Below, one piece after another: positions 1-5,624 of a stretch of DNA of 6,915 nt. The notes beneath the pieces are model-generated. The model was not told the origin of the DNA. It did not search any database and saw only the letters and a program-made list of their open reading frames with translations. Each line of letters begins with the position of its first letter. Within the stretch, counting starts at the first letter, position 1. The DNA comes from Planctomycetota bacterium. GTDB lineage: Bacteria; Planctomycetota; Planctomycetia; Planctomycetales; Planctomycetaceae. The stretch is from positions 1-6,915 of the forward strand of contig JAEYWB010000358.1 in the NCBI GenBank assembly GCA_023429275.1, given 5' to 3'. The translations under genes were made by a program, and so were the position numbers.

Positions 1-1026
1 GGTCAGGGCCGACTCGCCCAGACGCCGCCCGATCCGCTCGAGATCCCGGGCCAGGGCTTCGGCGTCCGGCGCGGCCCCGGCGACTGATCGAGGATGCCGG
101 GGGCCGGGGGCCTCGGCCACGTGCTGCTCGATCGACTGCTGGACGAGGGCTGCGATCACTTCCTGCTGCTCCTCAGTGTCCCACGTGTGCTTGAGCACCC
201 AGGTGTCTGAGACCTCGGCGGTCATCCGTCCGCAAAGGACCGCGCTCGCGGCGATGAGCCGCTGAAACTTCACGGCCCGCCGGTCGGAGATCGCGATTCC
301 GGCATGCCGCAGTCGATGGATCAGCTCGACGTACGCCGGCCGGACCGCCGTGACGTCGACTTCCCGGGCGAGCCCCTGCACGACGCGGATGTCGTCGGCG
401 GAAATCCCTGCCTCGGCCGGGGGGGCAGCGTTTTCCAGGGTCCAGCCGGCGTGAAGAACATCATGGAGCTGCTCCTGCGGGACGTTGTCGCAGGGGACCC
501 GCACGAGGAACCGGTCGAACAGGGCCCGCAGCGCCTCCTCCTCCGGGAGATGGTTGCTCGCGCCGATCGCCATCAGGAGCGGCAGCTTGCGAGTCTCCCG
601 CCCGCGACGGAAGACCCGCTCGTTGAGGACCATCAACAGGCTGTTGAGGATGGCGCTGTTCGCGTTGAGCAACTCGTCAAGGAAGACGAGCGACGCCTCG
701 GGAAGCATCCCCTCGGTGTTCGTGACGAGGTCCCCGTCCCGGAGCTTCCGGATATCGAAGGGGCCAAACAGCTCGTTCGGCTCGGTGAACCGCGTGAGAA
801 GGTAGTCAAAGACTCGTCCGTGGAGCCTCTGGCCGAGGCGGTGGACGAGGGCACTCTTCGCAGTCCCCGGCGGACCGAGGAGGAACAGGTGCTCGCCCCC
901 CGCGAGGCAGACTCCCATGAGGTCGACGATCTCGCTCTTCCCGACGAACTCTCCCTTGAGAGGGTTCAGGACGGTGTCAACGAGCCGCTTCGCCATCGCG
1001 AGTCGGGATTCGACAGGATCGGACAT
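1..1026 (-). CDS. MoxR-family AAA+ ATPase (RavA-like), C-terminus beyond left edge
   Basis: Reading the complement from the ATG at 1026 gives 342 codons in frame with no stop before the window edge, so the gene is partial at its 3' end. Visible motifs: Walker A GPPGTAKS (residues 51-58), Walker B LVFLDE (113-118), sensor-1 region GASN (155-158), an arginine-finger type segment ALFDRF (169-173, R172) and a sensor-2 type SDRR (247-250). All key ATPase residues are present, so it should be active. MoxR proteins are AAA+ chaperone-like ATPases, usually paired with vWA-domain partners, that assemble or remodel protein complexes in the cytoplasm; the RavA branch pairs with ViaA in E. coli. After about residue 305 the sequence becomes Pro/Ala-rich and then charged, which looks like a linker into a further C-terminal region. 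It lies 38 bp downstream of the unknown gene ending at 1065 and is probably co-transcribed with it. The family call is firm; the subgroup and partner are inferred. Confidence 0.93.
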   Translation of the reverse strand, partial: MSDPVESRLAMAKRLVDTVLNPLKGEFVGKSEIVDLMGVCLAGGEHLFLLGPPGTAKSALVHRLGQRLHGRVFDYLLTRFTEPNELFGPFDIRKLRDGDLVTNTEGMLPEASLVFLDELLNANSAILNSLLMVLNERVFRRGRETRKLPLLMAIGASNHLPEEEALRALFDRFLVRVPCDNVPQEQLHDVLHAGWTLENAAPPAEAGISADDIRVVQGLAREVDVTAVRPAYVELIHRLRHAGIAISDRRAVKFQRLIAASAVLCGRMTAEVSDTWVLKHTWDTEEQQEVIAALVQQSIEQHVAEAPGPRHPRSVAGAAPDAEALARDLERIGRRLGESALT

Positions 1027-1064
1027 GGGGCCTCTGTTCCTTGCTCTGCGAAAGGAGGTCGTTG

Positions 1065-1703
1065 TCAGTTGGGATCCGGGATCGGCTCGGCGACATCGAG
1101 CCCGAACGGTGCGATCCACTGCCGGTTGGCCCCCGCGGCCTCCTGCAGCAGGAGAGGGACGCCCGGGGTGTCGAGTCGCGATCGGTCTTCCGTCGCGATG
1201 ATCCGGTCACGATACAGCGCAGCGAGACACCGGTCGGCAAGGATCGGTTCTGTCGGACCGAGCCGCGGTAGCGTCATTCCGACCGAGGAAAGGGGCCAGT
1301 CGCATCCCCAGCCGAGGAGTCTCTCGAGCAGCGGATCCCCTTCGGACGCTCCGCGGGCCAGCCGGTGGAGATCGGGCAGAAAGCGGAACGTCAGGTCGAC
1401 CGAGTAGACGCTGCTGGAGGTCGGAGGGTCGGGGAACGGAGCCCCCAGGTCGTTCGCGAGGACCGACTCACCCAGGTGCCGATGTACGACGCACTGGGAA
1501 GCGCGATAGAAGAGCGAGACGCTCCACCGGAGCGAAGCGGAATGAAGAGCGGGGGGCCTGCCCGGAAGATGACGGCGGTACTCCTTCTCGAATCCGGCCA
1601 GCCAGTCGAGACCTTCCTGAAGGTCCCCTTCGGGCGCCGGGTCGGGACCGCCCACCCGGGCCCGGCCGTCGAGAGACAGGGTTTCGAGAAATCGTCTGAC
1701 CAT
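1065..1703 (-). CDS. Hypothetical protein, MoxR-operon linker (212 aa)
   Basis: This gene encodes 212 residues between the GHKL ATPase and the MoxR ATPase, same strand, ending with TGA 38 bp before the MoxR start. There is no signal peptide, no membrane helix and no catalytic motif that I recognise. The centre looks like a folded helical domain: aromatic and hydrophobic residues around 59-78 (LRW, LFYRASQ, VVHRHL), then YSVDLTFRFLPDLHRLARG (100-118) and DWPLSSVG (135-142). The ATG at 1703 is the only ATG/GTG/TTG start in frame: upstream the frame is open to a TAG at 1785-1787 but has no start codon, and there is no good Shine-Dalgarno. From memory it resembles the small accessory proteins next to MoxR in MoxR-vWA-beta-propeller ternary systems (bpX0-like), but I cannot verify that. 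Position suggests an adaptor or client of the two ATPases. The coding call is strong, the function unknown. Confidence 0.75.
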   Translation of the reverse strand: MVRRFLETLSLDGRARVGGPDPAPEGDLQEGLDWLAGFEKEYRRHLPGRPPALHSASLRWSVSLFYRASQCVVHRHLGESVLANDLGAPFPDPPTSSSVYSVDLTFRFLPDLHRLARGASEGDPLLERLLGWGCDWPLSSVGMTLPRLGPTEPILADRCLAALYRDRIIATEDRSRLDTPGVPLLLQEAAGANRQWIAPFGLDVAEPIPDPN

Positions 1704-1863
1704 GACGTCCGGGACACGCTCCGGGCCAGCCGGTTTCGCAAAGTCCGCGCGGCCCTCGCGAGATTCTACCGAATCCGGTCCGAACTATCCGTCGACGATG
1801 GTCTCGAATTGCTCATCAGGCCGGTGCGGGCGAGAGAGTGAGCGGAGAGGCCGACCGGGTGTC
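1704..1863. other. 160-bp gap between GHKL ATPase and linker gene
   Basis: No gene is supported here. On the minus strand an isolated TAGAAT hexamer (1768-1763) could be a -10 element for the downstream genes, but no credible -35 element lies 16-18 bp upstream of it. No strong hairpin followed by a T-run is visible, so read-through from the GHKL gene into the linker and MoxR genes remains possible. The frame of the linker gene stays open from 1703 up to the TAG at 1785 and looks protein-like near its end, but lacks a start codon. Confidence 0.5.
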
Positions 1864-3657
1864 CTACAGGTTCTCCTCGGTCCGCATCAGCATCTCGATC
1901 ATCCGCTCCGCGACGACCGCGGGGGGCTCGTGCGGGAAATTCAGCAGGACGACCTCCTTGGCGTAGAGCTTGCCGAGATAGCGGCGATGCCGCGCCCCTC
2001 CCGACCGGCTCTGGATGAAGTCGGGATGCGCCGCGTTGACGACGATCTCGTTGATCGTCTCGTCATATCGGGACCGCTCGGCCGACGCCGGGGAGGCCTC
2101 GAGCCGATAGGTCGGAAGGCCGCGGTTGATCGGTGTCTTTCCGGGGACGAATTTCACCTCGACGAGGGCCTTGACCTTGTCGTTCCCCTTCTTGGCACTC
2201 ACCTGCAGCGTCACAAGCCCCGGCTCGTCGAGCCGCACCTGGCACTGCGGACCTTCTTCGACCACCAGTGTCCCGACGTCCCCCTTGATCTTCCACTTGT
2301 ACTTCACGTCGTCCGCGATCGGGATCCCCCGGATGTCGGTCGCCTGGGCGGTCAGCGTGCAGACCTGCCCCGGTTCGCGGCGCGGGTTCCGCGGGAGGAC
2401 CTGCACCTCGGCCAGCGGGCCGGGCTGCAGGGGGAACAGCCGGACATTGCCATCGACCTGGGTGGTCGAGCGAGCGTAGCTCGACACCAGATCCCCCTCC
2501 GGCTGGGCCGCTTCGCGTTTTCCGTCCCGAGGAAGATCGAAGTAGAGGTAGTCCTCTTCGGGAAGCGTCCGCAGTGCGCTGAGGAACGCCTTCTGCACTT
2601 GCTTGAGCGTCTGGGAGCTGACTTCCTCCGCGACCTGCCGCTCCTCGTCGGTGACGGCGTCGACCACCTGCGCTTCGATCGTCGCGAGAGCGTCAAGGAA
2701 AGCCGAAAGATAGTCGTCCGGGACGACGCCGCTCCGGTTGCCGGGGGCGAGATTCAGGAAGGGGCAGTCGATCACTCCCTGGAGCTTGCCGTCCGTCCAG
2801 GGGGACTGCTGCAGAGGATCGAGCTGTGTGATGCTCGGGAAGACGCGCGTGCCGTCCTTGCAGAGAGCGACCTCCGCCGTGGAGCTCGGCGGGCAGAGGT
2901 AGAGCTCGATGCGGATCTCGCCATGCGGCGTCGCCAGGTGTCCGGGAAGCGGAAGCCGCCGCCCCTCGTATTCCCGCGGCGTGACGTCGAGCTGCTTCCG
3001 GCTGACCTTGTCGATAATGCGGACCGTCACCCCCGTGCTGCGAATACGGTCCCGCAGCTCCGCCGACAGGTACCGCTGCAGCTTCTCGCCGGTCAGCGTG
3101 TTGCGGGTCGAGTCGATCAGCGGACCGACCTGGACGCTGGTGCCGCCGAGACCGAAGCCGAGCTGATTCCGGATGGGACCGATGCGGTACTCCGGCCGCC
3201 CCCTCTCGAGGACCAGCTCCCTGGGCTGGCCATCCGCGTTCAGGGAGATCATGCGGAGCTGGTTCCCGATCGCCCAGAAGCTCAGGAGCCCGATCCCGTA
3301 CTCCCCGTGTACGCCGCGGCGATTGAGGAGCTTCCGCTTCATCGAGTCGCAGACATGCGTCGCGATGTGAAGGAAATTCGGCTCTCCCGACTCGAGCCTG
3401 GCCACGCCGCGGCCGTTGTCGTGGACCTCGAGAAACAGCTCGCCATCTTCGCGGCGGCGGATGATGTCGACCTGCGTCGCACCGGCGTCGATCGCGTTCT
3501 CCGTCAGTTCGCAGACCGCCTTGAGGGGATGCGTCTGCGACTGGGCGAGAATGCTGATGGCATTCCATTCGTCCCCGATCCGGAGCTGGCCCGAGAGGGC
3601 GCCGTTGGCGGAAGTCGGGACGGCGACAGCAGTAGCGTCAGAATGAGAATCGGACAT
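1864..3657 (-). CDS. GHKL-fold (Hsp90/MutL/MORC-like) ATPase with C-terminal Ig-like domain
   Basis: A 597-residue cytoplasmic protein. The N-terminal Bergerat-fold ATPase (about 28-180) has the N-box ELTENAIDAG (50-59), the DNGRG box (80-84), a glycine lid GVHGEYGIG (115-123) and GGTSVQV (171-177), all intact, so it should bind ATP and Mg. Residues about 190-335, with KDGTRVFPSI (267-276), CPF (298-300) and SGVVPDDYLSAF (309-320), fit the S5-like transducer that follows the ATPase in MutL, Hsp90 and MORC proteins. A charged helical stretch (336-365) precedes an Ig-like beta domain (about 427-505, with KYKWKIKGDVGTL) and a C-terminal region containing NEIVVNAAHPDF (536-547). Bacterial GHKL proteins of the MutL/MORC type are ATP-gated clamps, often in restriction or defence loci; that role is inferred here. 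The ATG at 3657 is the only start before an upstream in-frame stop, and it lacks a Shine-Dalgarno. It is the first gene of the run leading to the MoxR ATPase. It is not a histidine kinase: there is no phosphoacceptor or receiver domain. Confidence 0.9.
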   Translation of the reverse strand: MSDSHSDATAVAVPTSANGALSGQLRIGDEWNAISILAQSQTHPLKAVCELTENAIDAGATQVDIIRRREDGELFLEVHDNGRGVARLESGEPNFLHIATHVCDSMKRKLLNRRGVHGEYGIGLLSFWAIGNQLRMISLNADGQPRELVLERGRPEYRIGPIRNQLGFGLGGTSVQVGPLIDSTRNTLTGEKLQRYLSAELRDRIRSTGVTVRIIDKVSRKQLDVTPREYEGRRLPLPGHLATPHGEIRIELYLCPPSSTAEVALCKDGTRVFPSITQLDPLQQSPWTDGKLQGVIDCPFLNLAPGNRSGVVPDDYLSAFLDALATIEAQVVDAVTDEERQVAEEVSSQTLKQVQKAFLSALRTLPEEDYLYFDLPRDGKREAAQPEGDLVSSYARSTTQVDGNVRLFPLQPGPLAEVQVLPRNPRREPGQVCTLTAQATDIRGIPIADDVKYKWKIKGDVGTLVVEEGPQCQVRLDEPGLVTLQVSAKKGNDKVKALVEVKFVPGKTPINRGLPTYRLEASPASAERSRYDETINEIVVNAAHPDFIQSRSGGARHRRYLGKLYAKEVVLLNFPHEPPAVVAERMIEMLMRTEENL

Positions 3658-3673
3658 GGAGGCGAGATCGGGC

Positions 3674-3699
3674 CCGCCGCGGAAGAGTGCCCGCGGCGG
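3674..3699. repeat. GC-only 9-bp inverted repeat in the GHKL gene leader
   Basis: CCGCCGCGG (3674-3682) and CCGCGGCGG (3691-3699) are perfect reverse complements separated by 8 nt. In the minus-strand transcript the hairpin ends 16 nt before the GHKL ATG at 3657, close enough to restrict ribosome access. No T-run follows, so it is unlikely to be an intrinsic terminator. At this GC content a chance origin is possible. Confidence 0.5.
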
Positions 3700-3878
3700 C
3701 GGGGGGATGGCCTCCTGCCTGACACCGGCGACATCCCTGTTGGGCGCCGTGTGAAGCCGTCAGTCTGCCGGCAGGCACCCGGAGATTCAAGGTTCGCCGA
3801 GGAGGGCGGAACCGGGGAAGAGGCAGAGGTGAGCGGCTGGAGCTTAGAGGCCGGGAAGTCGCCCGGGCTCTCCGCCTT

Positions 3879-3905
3879 TCTCTAACCTCTCGTCTCTAAC
3901 CTCTC
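3879..3905. repeat. Tandem 13-bp direct repeat TCTCTAACCTCTC
   Basis: Two identical copies of TCTCTAACCTCTC lie at 3879-3891 and 3893-3905, separated by one G (14-nt period). A degenerate remnant, ACCCTCTCGG, follows immediately. The pyrimidine-rich tract stands out from its surroundings. It sits about 70 bp upstream of the predicted promoter of the pseudoprotease gene. Whether it is a regulator site, a slippage-prone tract or debris of a dispersed repeat cannot be told from one copy. Confidence 0.7.
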
Positions 3906-3974
3906 ACCCTCTCGGGCCTGGAAATCGGGCCACCAGTGTCAAGCCGTGCCCAGCGAACGATTTGGGATCCGCCG

Positions 3975-4003
3975 CTGACCTTGGAGCGGCTCTCGGTTAT
4001 GAT
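3975..4003 (+). promoter_or_regulatory. Candidate sigma70-type promoter of the pseudoprotease gene
   Basis: CTGACC (3975-3980, 4 of 6 to TTGACA) is followed after exactly 17 bp by TATGAT (3998-4003, 5 of 6 to TATAAT). Transcription would start near 4010 and give a leader of about 125 nt before the ATG at 4135. This is a pattern match only. Confidence 0.4.
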
Positions 4004-4047
4004 TCTGTCAAGAGTTTGCATCTGTCCACTGTCCGATCGAAACGATT

Positions 4048-4120
4048 CAGGGAGGCCACGGGGGCGGCAGGGGAATCGGATTCACCCGCTTTCCCGGTCC
4101 CGCGGCGGTCCCTCCCTGCC
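4048..4120 (+). promoter_or_regulatory. Structured leader with two competing pairings
   Basis: In the leader of the pseudoprotease gene, CAGGGAGG (4048-4055) is perfectly complementary to CCTCCCTG (4111-4118), and GGCAGGG (4066-4072) is perfectly complementary to CCCTGCC (4114-4120). The two helices share the same 3' arm, so they exclude each other. The 3' arm ends 14 nt before the start codon, next to the only weak Shine-Dalgarno candidate (GAGAA, 4121-4125). A palindrome GAATCGGATTC (4073-4083) lies inside the loop. No known riboswitch family is recognised. Confidence 0.3.
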
Positions 4121-4134
4121 GAGAACTGGCACCG

Positions 4135-5169
4135 ATGTCGATGCTTGCCCGCTCTGCTGTCGCAGCCCTGTTGCTGATTCTGTTTTGTGGAGCCGCTCCT
4201 CTTCCGGGCTCCGCAGGGGAGTCGGAGTCGATCGCCGCGGTGCAGTCCAAGGTCGTCAAGATCTTCGGAGCCGGGGGGCTGAAGGGACTCCACGCCTACG
4301 GCACCGGTTTTCTCGTCTCCGCCGAGGGGCACATCGTTACCGTCTGGAGCCATGTGCTCGACGGCGACGTGGTGACGGTCGTCCTCGACAATGGACGTCG
4401 GCATTACGCGAAGGTCCTCGGCGCCGAACCACAGCTCGACCTCGCGGTTCTCAAGATCGAAGGGGAAGATCTTCCGCACTTCGACGTCAAAGCGGCCGCG
4501 GCAGTCGGCGTTGGAACGCGGGTTCTCGCCTTCAGCAACCTGTTCAAGGTCGCGACCGGCGACGAGCCCGTCTCCGTGATGCACGGCGTCGTCTCCACGA
4601 CGACAAAGCTCGACGCCCGTCGCGGGCGGTTCCAGGCTCCGTACTCCGGCCCCGTCTACATCGTCGACGCCGTCACGAACAACCCCGGCGCCGCGGGGGG
4701 CGTGCTGACGACGCTGGATGGCCGGCTGATCGGGATGATCGGACGCGAACTCCGCAGCAGCGATACGAGCCTCTGGTTGAACTATGTCGTTCCGATGAAG
4801 GAGCTCGAAGGAAAGATCGGAGAGATCATCTCCGGAAAGTTCTCGAGCTCGACTCTCGAGAACGATACGCCTCCTCCCGACACGGCCGTCTCGCCGCTGG
4901 AACTGGGGCTGATCCTCGTCCCCGATGTCGTCTACCGGACGCCGGCCTATATCGACCAGATCATCCCCGGCTCGCAGGCGGCCTCGCTCGACCTGCGGCC
5001 GGACGACCTGATCGTCTTCGTCAACAACGAGGTCGTGCCATCAATTCGCGCGTTCCATGCGGAACTCGCCAAGGCCCGTCCCGGGTCGGCGCTGTCGCTC
5101 GTCGTCCGCCGCGGAAAGGCGCTCGTCTCCGTCACGCTCGACCTTCCCCTCGCGCCGGCCATTCGCTGA
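4135..5169 (+). CDS. Secreted HtrA-like trypsin-fold/PDZ protein, catalytic Ser replaced by Ala
   Basis: The gene encodes 344 residues. Residues 1-27 form a Sec-type signal peptide (hydrophobic AALLLILFCGAA, no good lipobox), so the protein should be exported. A trypsin-like domain follows (about 33-230): YGTGFLVSAEGHIVTVWSH gives the catalytic His73, and LDLAVLKI gives Asp102. The nucleophile motif reads NPGAAGG (183-189) where the HtrA/S1C family has NPGNSGG: Ser is Ala187, codon GCG at 4693-4695. The rest of the site and the following GRLIGMIG strand are conserved, so the fold is intact but peptide-bond hydrolysis is not expected. A PDZ domain covers about 258-338 (AYIDQIIPGSQAASLDLRPDDLI type core). 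A short linker (236-255) is Ser/Thr/Pro-rich. Likely role: binding or scaffolding of exported peptides or proteins. It is divergent from the GHKL gene and convergent with the next gene, so probably transcribed alone. Confidence 0.9.
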   Translation: MSMLARSAVAALLLILFCGAAPLPGSAGESESIAAVQSKVVKIFGAGGLKGLHAYGTGFLVSAEGHIVTVWSHVLDGDVVTVVLDNGRRHYAKVLGAEPQLDLAVLKIEGEDLPHFDVKAAAAVGVGTRVLAFSNLFKVATGDEPVSVMHGVVSTTTKLDARRGRFQAPYSGPVYIVDAVTNNPGAAGGVLTTLDGRLIGMIGRELRSSDTSLWLNYVVPMKELEGKIGEIISGKFSSSTLENDTPPPDTAVSPLELGLILVPDVVYRTPAYIDQIIPGSQAASLDLRPDDLIVFVNNEVVPSIRAFHAELAKARPGSALSLVVRRGKALVSVTLDLPLAPAIR

Positions 5170-5178
5170 TCCCGCGGC

Positions 5179-5193
5179 CCGGCGCTACGCCGG
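5179..5193. terminator. Possible small hairpin between convergent genes
   Basis: CCGGCG (5179-5184) and CGCCGG (5188-5193) form a perfect 6-bp stem around a 3-nt loop, CTA, which is the stop codon of the minus-strand gene. It sits in the 15-bp gap after the pseudoprotease stop (5169) and could reduce read-through in both directions. Neither side has a T-run, so this is weak as an intrinsic terminator. Confidence 0.25.
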
Positions 5194-5598
5194 TGGAGCA
5201 AGCGGAACGACGCTCCCCGCGATGACTTTCCAGCCCGCGCCACCACCCGGCCCGGCCGCTGCGCCGGGGCGGTCATTGAACGATTTCCAGACCCGCAGGT
5301 AACGGAACCGCCCGTCGATCGCGACTCCGAGATAGTCGCCGACGATCCGGACAGTTACCGCGACGACGGCCGTGTCGCCGATCAGGCTCAAGGTGCAATC
5401 GCTCGGCTCGACGGTCTTCAGTCGAACGTTGCCCGACCGGTAGTTCGCGAGATCGAGCGCCTTGGTCGCCGTCTCGCCGGTCGGCCCGTTGAAGAGCAGC
5501 TCGTCATGGAGAAGCGCGTCGAGTTCTTCAGCGTTCGCCGTCTTCATGGCGGCAACGAGACGCCGTTCGCACTCGAGAACCTGGAGGGGAGCGTTCAT
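5185..5598 (-). CDS. SnoaL/DUF4440-like NTF2-fold protein
   Basis: A small cytoplasmic protein of 137 residues from the ATG at 5598. The pattern fits the NTF2-like DUF4440/SnoaL superfamily: an N-terminal helix with VLECERRLVAAMKTANAEEL, then LLHDELLFNGPTGE, then beta strands with TLSLIGDTAVVAVTVRI, RYLRVWKSF and WKVIAGSVVPL. These proteins form cone-shaped barrels that bind small ligands or act as isomerase-like or immunity-type domains; no specific reaction can be assigned. A longer reading from a GTG at 5658 is open, but its extra residues lie inside an inverted repeat, so I prefer 5598. A Pro/Gly/Ala-rich insertion (NDRPGAAAGPGGGAG) breaks the hairpin between the last two strands. It converges on the pseudoprotease with a 15-bp gap and is separated from the DUF1080 gene by the repeat. 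Confidence 0.8.
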   Translation of the reverse strand: MNAPLQVLECERRLVAAMKTANAEELDALLHDELLFNGPTGETATKALDLANYRSGNVRLKTVEPSDCTLSLIGDTAVVAVTVRIVGDYLGVAIDGRFRYLRVWKSFNDRPGAAAGPGGGAGWKVIAGSVVPLAPPA

Positions 5599-5624
5599 CG
5601 TCGAGACCCGGTTCTGCAAGACAT

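Larger units (their letters stand above)
3658..4134. other. 477-bp divergent intergenic region
   Basis: This region separates the minus-strand GHKL ATPase from the plus-strand pseudoprotease. No credible coding region is seen; the ORFs crossing it are out-of-frame extensions of shadows of the neighbours. From left to right it holds the GC-only hairpin, a 10-bp palindrome CTGCCGGCAG (3765-3774), an imperfect hairpin (AGAG plus CCGGG at 3846-3855 with CCCGG plus CTCT at 3862-3871), the 13-bp tandem repeat (3879-3905), a promoter candidate for the plus-strand gene (3975-4003) and a structured leader of about 125 nt. I found no convincing promoter for the GHKL gene on the minus strand. Confidence 0.6.

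Noticed and set aside
304..1407. Plus-strand open frame of 367 codons opposite the MoxR ATPase and linker genes
   Set aside because: It is antisense to the Walker A/B-containing MoxR frame, which reads cleanly with no stop from 1026 to the edge.
3846..3871. Hairpin CCGGG/CCCGG with flanking AGAG/CTCT as a terminator
   Set aside because: There is no gene ending upstream on the plus strand and no real T-run; it is described only as part of the intergenic region.
1702..3885. Very long plus-strand open frame (727 codons) opposite the GHKL ATPase
   Set aside because: It lies antisense to a gene with complete GHKL motifs; its own translation is low in recognisable motifs and rich in Arg, Asp, Val and Leu, as expected for an antisense shadow in GC-rich DNA.
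3674..3905. Possible CRISPR array or attachment site from the repeats in the divergent region
   Set aside because: There are only two copies of a 13-bp repeat with a 1-nt spacer and no integrase, cas gene or tRNA nearby.
3936..5225. Plus-strand open frame of 429 codons overlapping the pseudoprotease in another frame
   Set aside because: It is Arg-rich, lacks domains and overlaps the frame with signal peptide, trypsin-like and PDZ motifs.
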